Positions 24,690-36,296 of a DNA stretch of 64,000 nucleotides are shown one piece after another. The position numbers and the translations under genes are program-made. Origin of the DNA: Cryptomeria japonica (lineage: Eukaryota > Streptophyta > Pinopsida > Cupressales > Cupressaceae); NCBI RefSeq assembly GCF_030272615.1, contig NC_081411.1:182798977-182862976 (forward strand), given 5' to 3'. Each line of letters starts with the position of its first letter. The stretch's first letter is position 1. The notes beneath the pieces are model-generated. The model did not search any database. It saw only the letters and a list, made by a program, of their open reading frames with translations, and was not told the DNA's origin.

Positions 24690-26115
24690 GATTATTCTAC
24701 TTGAATTCTTCAGTTTGAATATTTGTTATAACAATATGTTGACAATCATCATATCTAGATACTCTGATCTCTTTTCCAAGGTTCTCATTAACCTTCACAT
24801 TTTCACTTTGTACTATCCTTCTCAGTCTCTTATTGTAGCATCGGTAGGATTTACTCTTTGTTGAGTATCCAAAAAAAATTCCTTCATCACTCCTTGCATC
24901 AAACTTTCCTATATCTTCATCTCTCTTGATATAACACTTGCTACCAAATATTTTGAAATATCTCACAGTAGGAGCATGACCAAACCATTTCTCATAGGAA
25001 GTCTTACTGGTATCACATTTTTATGTGAACTTAGTTGAATGTGTAAACAATAGTGCTAATAAATCTCTCCAATAGATCATTGGAACATTCCCTTCAATCA
25101 ACATAGCCCTTGCAACATCCAAAACAATCATGTACTTCCTTTCAACAGCTCCATTCTCTTGAGGGGTTCTAGGAACAGATAATTGTCTTCTAATCCCATG
25201 CTTCTCACATAATGAATAAAACCCACTAGAACAAAATTCTCCCCTTCTGTCAGATCTTAGACATTTCACCTTCAATCCTATCTCACTGTCAACCTTTTCT
25301 TTTAATATCTTGAACTTGTCCAATGCTTTAGATTTCTCCTTCAAAAAGACAACCCACATCATCCTAGAATAATCATTAATTAGTAGCATAAGATATTTGT
25401 CACCTTGCACACTTCTAACATTTGTAGGTCCACATAGGTCTGTATGCACAAGATCTAGCAAACCATCAGATTTATATTATTTTCTTTTGAAAGAAATTCA
25501 TGTTTTCTTACCCAAATGATATTCTTTACATACTGGATTATTAGGCTTAACAATTTTAGGAAGATCTCTAATAGCTTGAGTAGAACTATTTGTAATATTA
25601 AATCAAAGTTAACATAATACATTCTCGTATGCCATAACCAACTTTCATCAATTTGACCAATCAAGCATTTTTGCTCACCAACATTCAAATAAAAGATATT
25701 ACCTTCTATCTTAAATCTAGATGTAATCTCTATATTAGAGGCATTTAGGATCTTGTATTTACCATTCTTGAATTTTTAAATTGTAACATTTGTCAACCAT
25801 CTATCCAACACTCAAAACATTATGCTTCAAATCTTCAACATACAAGACATCATCAGTATTATTCTTACCATCAAAGGAAATAGAGCCTCTACCATAGATC
25901 ACACAAGATTTGTCATCTCCAAATCTTACTTTTCCACCATCATATCTTTCCATACTCATAAATTTTCTTTTATCACCAGTCATATGATTTGAACAACCAC
26001 TGTCAATTACCCATTCATCTTTTTCTTCAACTTTAGCAGCTAAATCTTTCTCGTCAATAATGTAGCTAGTGGAATCAACAAGTATCGGTCCATCTTCTTT
26101 GATAGCAATAAACAC
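24690..26115 (-). pseudogene. Protease / integrase part of family-1 pol, copy 2
   Basis: This is the best-preserved integrase of the three copies. The protease frame 25801-26115 has WVIDSGCSNHMTGDKRK, with intact Asp-Ser-Gly, and GRGSISFDGKNN. The integrase core frame 25021-25461 reads LDLVHTDLCGPTNVRS, then INDYSRMMWVVFLKEKS, then KCLRSDRRGEFCS and TPQENGAVERKY, so the D, D and E residues are all present. The frame 24697-24966 holds the post-core segment (FGSKCYIKRDEDIGKFD, FFGYSTKSKSY). A stop in FT*KC, shared with the other copies, separates the core from it. The pre-integrase region (25455-25688) is frameshifted. Confidence 0.92.
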
Positions 26116-26129
26116 AAATTCATCTGCTT

Positions 26130-27160
26130 CTGATTCTTTATCTGTTACACCTTCATCAGTAGCATAATATTACATCTTTTGATGCTTATACTTTTCGTTA
26201 GACTTGTAAGCCCTATCATACTTCTCATGCTTCTCATATCTATCATTTCTATCATGCTTATCAGATTTATCATTATATTTAGACATTCTCTTCCAGCATC
26301 TAGAAGAAAAATATACTATCTTATTACAAGAGAAACATTTCAGAGGCAGTTTTCTATCATACTTATCGGCTCCTTTAGGCAATCTTTAGGAAATGAATGC
26401 TTTAAGATCATCCAGTTCTCTTTCTTGCTCTTCCATCTCTCTTATCTCTCTTTCATATTTGGATATTTTTCATTCTTCGGGATCATAGTTCTTCTTTCTA
26501 GATATAGATTCTCTAAATGTTGTCTTACACTTTCCATGTGATTAACCTAATTTTCTCAGCTCAAATGAAACAATCTTTCCAACTAGTATATCTCTTGTTA
26601 TAGTAGCTACACTCCAAATCTCATCAATACCAACTACCTTATGTTTGTAAGAAAGAAGCAAAGATCTTATCACCTTAGCATCAATTTCATCTTCTTCAAG
26701 GGTTCTACCAACACATTTCATACTCAGGATAAGATCATTCACCTTGGCCATGAGTGTGTTTATGTTTTCATCTTCTCCTATCCTTAACATCTCATACTTA
26801 CCTTTCAAGCTCTAGAACTTAGAAACTTTCACTTATTTATCTCCTTCATACAAGGTTTCAAGCTTCTCCTAGATCTCATGTGTGGTCTAAAGTCCCATTA
26901 CATTTTTCATCTCTAAATCAATCAATTCACTCAATAATGCTTCCTTATCTCTAATGTTATTTTCATCTTTCTTGATCTCATCAGCAATAACCACTCCATT
27001 CTGAGGAATAGAATAGACATTCTTAGTAATCTTCTGGCAATAATGTTCTCCAAGACATCTTAAGTGCACCTCCATCTAGTTCTTCCATATAGCATGGTTA
27101 CTACCATCAAATCTCAGACTCTTGTTCTTAAAGATAACAATTCCACTTCCAGTTGCTATC
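26130..27160 (-). pseudogene. gag of copia family 1, copy 2
   Basis: The body is readable as LRCLGEHYCQKITKNVYSIP (26887-27075) and KGKYEMLRIGEDENINTLM (26542-26808). The zinc knuckle near 26310-26345 is CFSCNKIVYFSSRC, again with Tyr for the canonical His. The start codon seen in copies 1 and 3 is ATA here (near 27158), so initiation is lost. Stops at KN*MEV, GL*TT, KF*SLKG and the one before RLPKGADKY break the frame. It lies directly downstream of the PBS, as expected for gag. Confidence 0.88.
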
Positions 27161-27197
27161 ATGTATTACCTCAAGAAAATAAGATTGTTACTGAGCA

Positions 27198-27215
27198 TCT
27201 AGCTTTGATATCAAT
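27198..27215 (-). promoter_or_regulatory. Primer-binding site, internal 2
   Basis: On minus, ATTGATATCAAAGC follows the LTR end CCAACA directly. It differs by a few bases from the initiator-Met tRNA complement. Confidence 0.8.
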
Positions 27216-30200
27216 TGTTGGAAACAACAATGAAAGAAAATTGAGAGGGGGGTGAATCTGATGGTATGATGAAAGAACAAGGATATGTTCAACTATTGAT
27301 AAGGGGGGGGGGTGAATAAGTAGACAGAAAAACTAATAAAACTTCACCAATCTCAAAATTAATCTCTCAAAGTAGACTTAGAACTATCAATGCAATTGTT
27401 AGGTTGCATAACTAATGGGCCCTCTCCCGTATCCTCTTGGAATTTGGTTCACCATAAATCTTTGGTGTGATCAAGAGAGAATCCATACTAACCAGCAGCA
27501 AAATAAAAGAACGAAATGTTGCACCAAAGAAAGACAAGAAAGCCCAGCAATAGAGCCAGAGAGAAAAATGTTGTGCCAATGAAAGGAAATAGCCGACCCA
27601 CAAAAAGGAAACAACAAAACAAGACATGATTTTTTTATAAATCTTATACCTATTTTATTTTAAAATATAATATTAATATAGATTTGAGAATGATTTCAAT
27701 GGGATATTGTCAATTGCTGGAAAAAAATTTAGGATACAAACTAGCTATTAATTTTGTATGGGAATCCTCTTCATCGATATGGACTCAATAGCAAGATCCT
27801 CACGAAATATGAAATGTTATAAATTCAACAGAGATATGCAACAAACGGTACACCCATTTTAAATATTCCATGGTATCTTATTGAGATGGAGTTAAAATGA
27901 GCGCATGTTCATGCTAAACTACCTTTGGAATGGCCATAATGAAAGAAAATGAAAATTTTGTTGGCAAGTGAAAACAAAGTGCTCAGTAGTGGTTATAAAT
28001 ATTACAAATACAAACCTTACAATATTTACAATATTCACATACCAGAACAGGTCATTTTTTAGGTTTTGGGATTATATTTGCAGAGCATACAAAATAGTGA
28101 AAAATGTAATACAAACACTCAACTCACAAGCCACAACCATCCAAAAAACAATTAGATTCTTTTGGTTCTTAAGGTTAAGGTTATTTTGTTCTCTTAGAAT
28201 AATTTCTCACTCTTAAGCTCCTTCCAATCTCAAAACCTCATCTAATTATTTTGCAATCTTTTCTTTTTCCCTGCAAGCACGTCTTCATTTTGAGAGAGGG
28301 CATCATCTCTCTGTTTTTGTAGAGTATTTATTTTCTTGGTTTTGAATCTCAAAACCTTTTTTTAAAGTATCTTCGACTGTCTTATGACTGACAGTTCTGA
28401 TATTTTTACTAAGTCTTTTTCTAAGTTTTGGTTTATGCAAAATTTTGATATTTTTTTGTGGTTTTGTAATTTTTTGGAATTTGTTGAACTTAGAATAGAA
28501 ACTATGAATAGTGCTGAAAAGAATTTTAGTATTTTACTGTTAACAATCAAACTACAATAACCCAACTTCAATGCTAAATATTCTATTAGATACTAATTTT
28601 ATTTCAAATTACAAGAAAAACACAAGGAACCCATACTACGAAATTCAATGCTGACTTTATGAAGGTTTTACAATTAATTTGTTGTTCAGTTGGGCAAGAT
28701 GACTATTGCCGATGATATTGTTTTTATCTGAGTGTTGTTATTTCTAAAAACCCTCTCTTTTGGGCAATAAACTACCTCCTTAACCTCCCACATCCAATCT
28801 TGCTATTGTACGGTTGCTGTGGAGGGTGAAAATAGACTAAGTGACCTTTGTCCTATGCTGCAAATGTTTTGATGTGGTCTGATTTGCTAAAACAATAGCT
28901 CTGCCTCTAACACTGCCTGGAGACTAAATCCTTCCCAGCATCCAACCCTAACTGTGTATGCTAGCTAGAATGGTACGAATGGCTACAGGGACAACAAGAT
29001 TGATGACAACCACCAATGGATATTCTAATTTTCTATGGTGTTCATCCAAATTTGCAATACAAACCAGATTTATTGGTTTTGTCCTCTGAAACAAACCCTT
29101 CTTCTTTTTCCAATATCAGATGTGCTAAAAATTTGATCCACAAAGGGATGGGATTTCATCCATCACTTGACTTCTCCAATAGGCTACATTACTGAACACC
29201 AAAATTGCTGAATAACTCAAATGCAGAGATCCATCATCAAAACTCATAAATTAAAATACCCAAAATGAATGAAAAATGGCCCCCAACCTCTTTATTCATC
29301 TCTATTTTTGCTTCAAAAAGAGTTCAAGATTTTCCCTCCTCACTTTGCTTGAACTTGATTTATTCTAATAACTTAGGTAAAGTTTATTAATAAATCATCC
29401 TCCAAAATGGGTCCATGAGGGGTTTTATTCATCAACAAGGGGCCAAAAAATATTAAGCTACATCTTATGAGTTGCAATGTCTAGGGCAGAGGACCTTAGG
29501 ACTATAGTTTAATGCTATAATAATCACAAGTGATTACATTATTCACTTAGTTAATAATTTATTAAAATGAAACTAAAGAAATAATTAATTTATTTCCAAT
29601 TTATATTAACTTGCTTGTCTGGACTGTGTTTCAAGTTTTGTCTGAAGACAGTTGTCCACTGATGTCACCTCTCCATTGTGAGCTAAATGGTAGTGCCCTC
29701 CTAAAATATAGGATCCCTCCTAAAAAATAGGAACTTTGGGCCACATTTTGTTGCTCTTTCTTTGTTTTTCTATCAAGCAATTAAATCATGTCAATATTAT
29801 TCTCCTTTGGTTGCAATTCTGGTGAAGAACACATCTAAGTTGTGGTGTGTGGGCTAGACCCCTTTATTTTTCCTCTTTGGCTTGATCTTTTTAAGAGATG
29901 ACTGTGTTTCTCTCCCTCATTGCCTACCACACTATTATTATCTTGTTGGTACATTTTTCTCAGTAATGGAAAAGCTTGAACTAATGATTCAGATTTAACA
30001 TCTCTTTTACATTGAAATAAAGAAAGCTAGATATTTCATGCATAGACAAATTTTCCTTTTCATAAAATGACTAAGAAGCTTAATGAGATGTGGAAGACTT
30101 GAAACCTCTCCACATGATACACCCTTGAATTGATTGTTTAACTCCTTGTAAACTCACAATTCCATGAAGGTGTGCCTATATATATCTTCAAATAAATGTT

Positions 30201-30952
30201 GGTGAAGTGATAGTCGAATCCACATGATTCCTCTATCAACGTCCTTATGCAAGTTGGAAATAATATTTACTGCCATAATTAAAATGAAGATTTCTCTTGT
30301 TGGAAACATTTCATTTGGAGTTCTTTGTTTGAAAAATAACCATTTTCCTTTGAAAACTCCCAGCTCTTCATTATAGTTGTTGTTCATCACCATGGAATTA
30401 AATAATATTTCTAAAATGTAATTTTTTTATTTATGTTTTAATTAAGACAATTAGAATATTTTTAATATTTAATTTTAATAATATATATAAAGAATAATTT
30501 AAATATTTAAGGTAAAATATATTTTTTATCTTAAAAAGTTGTTATACTTTTATTCTTATTAAATTTTTAATAGAAATAAAAATATATAATATAATACATC
30601 TGCTAATAAAATAATATAGTATTTATAAATTAAAATAATATTTAAATAATATAATTTACAAACAAAAATATTAGGATCAATTTTTTATATCATTTCCACA
30701 AGTACCTAATTTATTTAAGAAAAGAGCCAAACAATTATATAGGCATTTATTTAGTCATTTCTATTTGTGTGATCTCACTCGATGACCAAATTAGTCATTT
30801 ATTTAGTCATTCATAGCGTTTTTGTAAACAATTAATAAAATTTGGTGTCATTACTAAATTTTTTAGTCATGTAGTCATTTATTGGCCATATTTTTACTAG
30901 TGATATGAATATGAAAAAAAATCAAAGCAAAGAAAGAAAAATATCTCCAACC
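27216..30952 (-). mobile_element. LTR C of copia family 1
   Basis: This LTR is about 3.74 kb, from TGTTGGAAACAACAATG (27216) to TCCAACC (30952, last base mutated from A). On minus it is the 3' LTR of internal 3 and the 5' LTR of internal 2. It resembles LTR A in the PBS-proximal part (GGTTGCATAAC, GGGCCCTCTCCCGTATCC, CCATAAATC). It lacks the foldback insertion, reading GAGGGTGAA at the target near 28825. It holds a run of ten G near 27303 and the coiled-coil-like frame at 28262-28571. Confidence 0.88.
28262..28571 (-). pseudogene. Coiled-coil-like coding text in LTR C
   Basis: The most open version of the segment: from 28571 a frame runs 69 codons (MKLGYCSLIV at the start, NLEKDLVKISELSVIRQSK near the end), meets one stop near 28362, and continues in the same frame as KKINTLQKQRDDALSQNED. 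Lys, Glu, Ser and Leu dominate with heptad-like spacing. The parent gene is unidentified. Confidence 0.4.
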
Positions 30953-31206
30953 GACTCCCCCTAAGATCAAGCAGATAAAGCAGTTTTTCACACGCTTCTC
31001 TCCACATTTGATAGCAATGCCAAAAACTTCAAAATAGAAAACCAAACTCACTCTCCCACATAGATAAGTAGGTCATAATTCTCTCCCCCTAAAACATATA
31101 ACCAATCCAACAAACTACTCCACCAGAGGAGCAACACCAACTCATCAACCCGGATAGAAGGATAAGCCTCTGAAATCCACCAGATTGAATCATCTCAATG
31201 CATCTA

Positions 31207-32700
31207 GTTCTCATCAAGAGGTGTAGATACCCCTAACTTGTCTCTCAAATAGACAAATTTATCTACTGGTGAAGGTTTACTGAAAATATTAGCAATCTGT
31301 TCCTTTTGTAGATACATACTTCAACGTAACTTCCTCTATACTGACTTTTTGTCTAGGGAAATGATATTTAATTGATACATGTTTAGTCTTTGTAGGTTAC
31401 ACCAAATTATTTGACATATTAATAGCACTAGAATTATCACAATATATGATGGTAGAATCATCATAGATAACTCTAACATCCTTCAACATTTGCTTCATCC
31501 AAACTACCTGAGTGTAGCTACCAACAACAACAATGTCTTCAGATTCAGCAGTAGATAAGGACACTAAACCTTGTTTCTTTCTAGCCCATGAAACCAATTT
31601 ATTGCCCAAAAAGAATGCACCACCAGAGGTACTCTTCCAATCATCAACATCACCATCCCAATCAGCATCAGTGTAAGAACATAAGATGAAATCATCATTC
31701 CTCGGATACCACAAACCATAATCCACAGTCCTATTCAAATATTTGAATATTCTCTTCACCACAATGACATAACTCTCTTTTGGATCGGCTTGATATATAG
31801 AAGCCACACACACAACATGCATAATGTGAGGCCTAGTTTGAGTAAGATATAACAGTCCACCAACCATAGATTTGTACAAACTCTTATTAGCTTTCGGAGA
31901 TTCATCATTTTTAGATAATTTGCAGCCAGTCACCATAGGAGTTCCAACTAGTTTGGAGTCATCCAACCCAAAATTATTCAATAATTCCTTCACATATTTA
32001 GTTTGAGATATAAAAATACCTTTTCCAGTCTGTGAAATCTACAAACCTAAGAAAAAAATCATTTCTCCTATCATAGACATCTCAAATTCTTTCTACATAT
32101 CACTGGAAAACCTCATACTCAAGTTATCATCTCCTCCAAAGACAATATCATCAACAAACACTTCAACAATTAAGATGTTATTGTTATCAATTTTAAAGTA
32201 TAGATTACTATCAATAGTACCTTTATTAAATCCCAATTTCAATAAATATTTATCCAATCTAGCATATCAGGCTCTAGGGGCTTGTTTCAATCAATAAAGA
32301 GCTTTCTTCAGTTTGCACACCATGTCTCCATCATTTGATCATGAAAATCAATTAGGTTGCGCAATGTAGACTTTTTCCTCAAGTTCACCATTAAAAAAAA
32401 TAGATTTGACATCCATTTGATATACCTTAAAATATTTATAGGTAGCATATGCAAGTAACAGTCCAACAACTCCAAGTCTAGCTACCAGATCAAAAGTCTT
32501 ATATTAATCAATCCCTTCTTGCTGTGAATATTTTTTGCATACCAGTCTTTCTTTATTTGTAACTAACTCATCGGCTTCATTCAATTTATTCCTAAATATA
32601 CATTTATTATCAATAACTTTCTTATCTTTAGGTCTAGGAATAAGTTCTCATGTGTTATTCTTCTCAGTTTGATCTAATTCTTCTTACATAGCTATGATCC
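31207..32700 (-). pseudogene. Reverse transcriptase / RNase H part of family-1 pol, copy 3
   Basis: On minus, the catalytic loop near 32140-32170 reads EVFVDDIVFGGD, an acceptable FVDD version of the copia YVDD box. The frame 31397-31993 (198 codons) covers the RT end (LVGTPMVTGCKLSK, LYLTQTRPHIMH) and most of RNase H: YTDADWDGDVDDWKSTSG, LSTAESE and YCDNSSAI, which carry the acidic catalytic residues. The final segment toward 31210 is frameshifted. The upstream RT part (32260-32600) is broken by several stops. This is the least damaged RT/RNase H in the array but still cannot be read through. Confidence 0.92.
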
Positions 32701-33099
32701 AATTTTTATCTTTGCAAGCTTCAACAAAATCTTTAGGTTCAATTTTAGAAATCAATCATACCTCTTAAGAAACCAGCCTTCTTCTAGTCATCACACCTTT
32801 ATTTTTATCTCCAATAATCTGATTTTCTGAATGATTCAATATTACACACCTCAGAGTCTTCTAATTGTTCTGATTGTTCAGGTTCCTACACCTCTCCACC
32901 GACAACAACTACATTTGGATTAACAGTCTCTTCTGGATCATTCTAGTTCAATTCTTCAGTTTGAATAGGTGTAATAACAACATGCTGACCATCATCATAT
33001 CCACATGCTGTGATCTCTTTTCCAAGGTTCTCATAAACCTTCACATTTTCTCTCTCTACTGTCTTTCTCAGTATCTTATTGTTGCATCGGTAGGATTTT

Positions 33100-34320
33100 C
33101 TCTTTGTTGAGTATCCCAAAAAATTCCATCACTCCTTGCATCAAAATTTCCTTTATCTTCATCTATCTCGATATAACACTTCCTACCAAATATTTTTAAA
33201 TATCTCATAGTAGGAACATGAAAAAACCATATCTCATAAGGAGTCTTACCTCTATCACATTTTTATGTGAACTTAGTTCAATGTGTAAACAACAATGCTA
33301 ATAATTTCTTAATAGTAAATCTTCGGAACATTCCCTTCAATCAACATAGCCCTTGCAACATCCAAAACAGTCATGTTCATCCTTTCAACAACTCCATTCT
33401 CTCGAAGGGTTATATAAGCAGATAATTGTCTTCTAATCCCATGCTTCTCACATAATGAATAAAACTCAGTAGAACAGAATTATCCTCTTCTGTCAAATCT
33501 TAGACATTTCACCTTCAGTCCTATCTTAGTCTCATCCTTTGCTTTGAATATCTTGAACTTGTCTAATGCTTTATATTGCTCCTTCAAAAAGACAACCCAC
33601 ATCATCCTAGAATAATCATTGATTAGCAGCATAAAATATCTGTCACCTTGCACACTTCTAACATTTGTAGGTCCACATAGGTCAGTATGCACAAGATCTA
33701 GCAAACCATCAGATGTATATTGTTTTCTCTTGAAATAAATTCTTGTTTGCTTACCCAACTGACATTCTTTACATATTAGATTAGTAGGCTTAACAATTTT
33801 AGGAAGATCTCTAATAGCTTGAGTAGAACTAATCGTAATCATTGAATCAAAGTTAACATAACACATTCTCCTATGTCATAACTGACTTTCATCAATCTGA
33901 CCAATTAAATAACTTTTCTCACCCACATTCAAATGAAAGATATTACCTTTTGTCTTAGTTCCAGATGCAATCTCTATGCCAGAGGCATTTAGGATCTTGC
34001 ATTTATCATTCTTGAATTGTAAATCATAACATTTTTCAACCATCTATCCAACACTCAAAGGATTATGCTTCAAACCTTTAACATACAAGACATCATTAAT
34101 ATTATTCTTACCATCAAAGGAAATAGAGCCTCTACCACAGACCACACAACATTTTTCATCTCCAAATCTTACTATTCCACCATTATTTCTTTCCATACAC
34201 ATGATTTTTCTTTTATAAAAAGTCATATGATTTGAAAAACCATTGTCAATTACCCATTCATATTTTTCTTCAACTTCAGCAGCTAAATCTTTCTCCTCAA
34301 TAGTGTTGCTAGTGGAATCA
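33100..34320 (-). pseudogene. Protease / integrase part of family-1 pol, copy 3
   Basis: The protease motif in the frame 34044-34631 is WVIDNGFSNHMT: Asp-Ser-Gly has become Asp-Asn-Gly, which should abolish activity. The pre-integrase and core frame 33480-33866 reads MCYVNFDSMITISSTQAI, KPTNLICKECQLGKQT and DLVHTDLCGPTNVRS, and stops after KCLRFDRRG, where the second catalytic Asp sits. The later part, with the 'ENG..ER' glutamate region near 33370-33410, is present but out of frame. The shared FT*KC stop is here too, near 33263. Confidence 0.9.
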
Positions 34321-35406
34321 CCAAGTACCGGTCCATCTTCATTGATAGCAATAAAAAAAAATTTGTCTCCTTCTGATTCTTTATTTGTTAAACCTTCATC
34401 AGTAGCATAATAGCAGTTCTTCTTATGCTTATACTTTTGGTTAGACTTGTAAGCCATATCATACTTCTCATGCTTCTTAGATCTATCATTTCTATCACAC
34501 TTATCAAATTTATCATTCATATCATATTTAGACATTCTCTCTGGGCATCTAGAAGAAAAATATCCTATCTTATTACAACAAAAACATTTCAGAGGCAATT
34601 TCTTATCATACTTATCGGCTTCTTTAGACAATCTCTAGGAAATCAATGTTTCAAACTCATCTAGTTCTCTTTCTTGCTCTTCCATCTCTCTTATCTGTCT
34701 TTCATATCTAGATATTTGGCATTCTTTAGGATCATACTTCTGCTTTCTGGATACAGATTCTCTAAATGATGTCTTCAACTTTCCATGTGATTCACCAAAT
34801 TTTCTCAGCTCAAATGCAGCAATCTTTCCAACTAGTATATCTCTTGTTATAGTACTTACACTCCAAATCTCATCAATACCAACTACCTTATGTTTCTAAG
34901 CAAGGAGAAAATATCTCATCACCTTAGCAACAAGTTGATCTTCTTCAAGGGTTCCACCAACACATCCGATACTTAGGACACGATCATTCACCTTAGACAT
35001 GAAAGTGTTTATGTTGTCATCTTCTCCTATCCTCAACATCCCATACTTCCCTTTCAAGCTCTAGAACTTAGCAACTTTCACTTATTTATCTCGTTCATAC
35101 AAGGTTTCAAGATTCTCCCAGATCTCATATGTGGTCTAAAGTCCCATTAGATTTGTCATTTTTTAATCGATCAATTCCCTCAGCAATGCTTTCTTATCTC
35201 TAATGTTATTTTCAGCTTCCTTGATCTCATCAGCAAATAACTGCTCCATTCAGAGGAACATAATAGATATTCTTAGTAATCTTCCAGTAATATTCTCCAA
35301 GACATCTTACGTACACTTCCATCCAGTTCTTCTATATAGCATAGTTACTACCATCAAATCTTAGACTCTTCTTCTTAAAGATAACATTTCCACTTCCAGT
35401 TGCCAT
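34044..35406 (-). pseudogene. gag of copia family 1, copy 3
   Basis: The start ATG is kept at 35406. The body is colinear with copy 1 and interrupted by the NYAI*KNW, L*TT and KF*SLKG stops. From 34631 an open stretch reads MSKEADKYDKKLPLKCFCC; the full zinc knuckle is CFCCNKIGYFSSRC (Tyr for His). This open stretch continues 195 codons through the basic Lys/Tyr/Asp tail into the protease. Gag would form the particle and bind element RNA; this copy cannot. Confidence 0.9.
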
Positions 35407-35444
35407 CACATATCACCTCACGTAGATAAGATTCTTTGTGAGCA

Positions 35445-35462
35445 TCTAGCTTTGATAGCAAT
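35445..35462 (-). promoter_or_regulatory. Primer-binding site, internal 3
   Basis: On minus, ATTGCTATCAAAGC follows LTR D. It is a degenerate form of the initiator-Met tRNA complement and matches the copy-1 sub-type more closely than copy 2. Confidence 0.75.
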
Positions 35463-36222
35463 TGTTAGAAAGAACAATGAAGGAAAACTACTCGAGGGGG
35501 TGAGTGATGATATGATGAAAAACAAGGATCCCATCAACTACTTAGAAGGGCGGGGTGAATCAGTAGATAGAAAAAATGATAAAGCTTCACCAATGTCAAA
35601 ATCAATCTCTCAAAGTAAACTTAGAACTATCAATGCAATTGTTAGGTTGCACAACTAATGGGTCCTCTCCCCTATCCTCTTGGAATTTGGTTCACCATCA
35701 ATCTTTGGTGTGATCAAGAGAGAATCCATACTAACCACCAACAAAATAAAACAATGAAATGTTGCACCAAAGAAAGACAAGAAAGCCCAGCACAAGAGCC
35801 AGAGAGCAAAATGTTGTGCCAATGAAAGGAAATAGCCAACCTACAACAACAAAACAACAAAAAAAGACACAATTTTATTATAAATCTTATGCATACGTGT
35901 CATAATCATTCCTAAGATAAAAATCCATTACCTTAACGTGCCAAAATATGTTTGAAAACTCTCTTCATATGCATACGTGTCATAATCATTACCGCTCATC
36001 ATCAGATGATAAACCAATATAACCAATTCACCAAATTTAATTGGTTATGGTTTATCAAAACAACAAGTAGGATTTACCAGTTCAACTCATACTTAACAAT
36101 ACCGGTTCACTCCACAAACTAACGTACCGGTTAAAGTCTCCTTTCACTCTCTCTTCCTACCAGTTATAAAACAACATTACAATAATAAATGATTGATGGC
36201 AATACAAATATCAATACCATTG
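35463..36222 (-). mobile_element. LTR D: hybrid between family-1 and family-2 LTRs
   Basis: 35463-35889 is family-1 LTR sequence of the B sub-type (TGTTAGAAAGAACAATGAAG at its end, then GGTTGCACAAC). At about 35890 the match to LTR B stops, after AAATCTTAT, and the sequence becomes that of the family-2 LTR, matching the block 41740-42020 (GCATACGTGTCATAATCATT and onward). The right limit near 36222 is where similarity to the family-2 5' LTR ends; that boundary is uncertain. A 22-bp block around the junction is repeated exactly 80 bp away (35889-35910 and 35969-35990). On minus the hybrid has a family-2 U3 side and a family-1 end and PBS. Confidence 0.8.
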
Positions 36223-36296
36223 ATTGTTGTGATTGTGAATAGAAATCCTGGTTTACATTTTACAATTTATTCTCCATGTCTTCAGCTTGTCAACGG

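Larger units (their letters stand above)
22777..27215 (-). mobile_element. Internal region 2 of copia family 1
   Basis: This is the second internal domain, 4.4 kb on minus, between LTR C (5') and LTR B (3'). Domain order is as in internal 1. It belongs to the other sub-type: gag keeps the Trp of 'AIWKN' but has a stop at the next Trp, and the knuckle region reads MPKGADKYDRKLP with YNDKSDKHDRND. It also shares the family-wide stops found in copies 1 and 3. Confidence 0.92.
30953..35462 (-). mobile_element. Internal region 3 of copia family 1
   Basis: This is the third internal domain, 4.5 kb on minus, between LTR D (5') and LTR C (3'). It matches internal 1 in sub-type: the same stop in NYAI*KNW, and the same KFDKCDRNDR and TNKESEGDK stretches. 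It holds the longest uninterrupted RNase H of the array. Confidence 0.92.
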
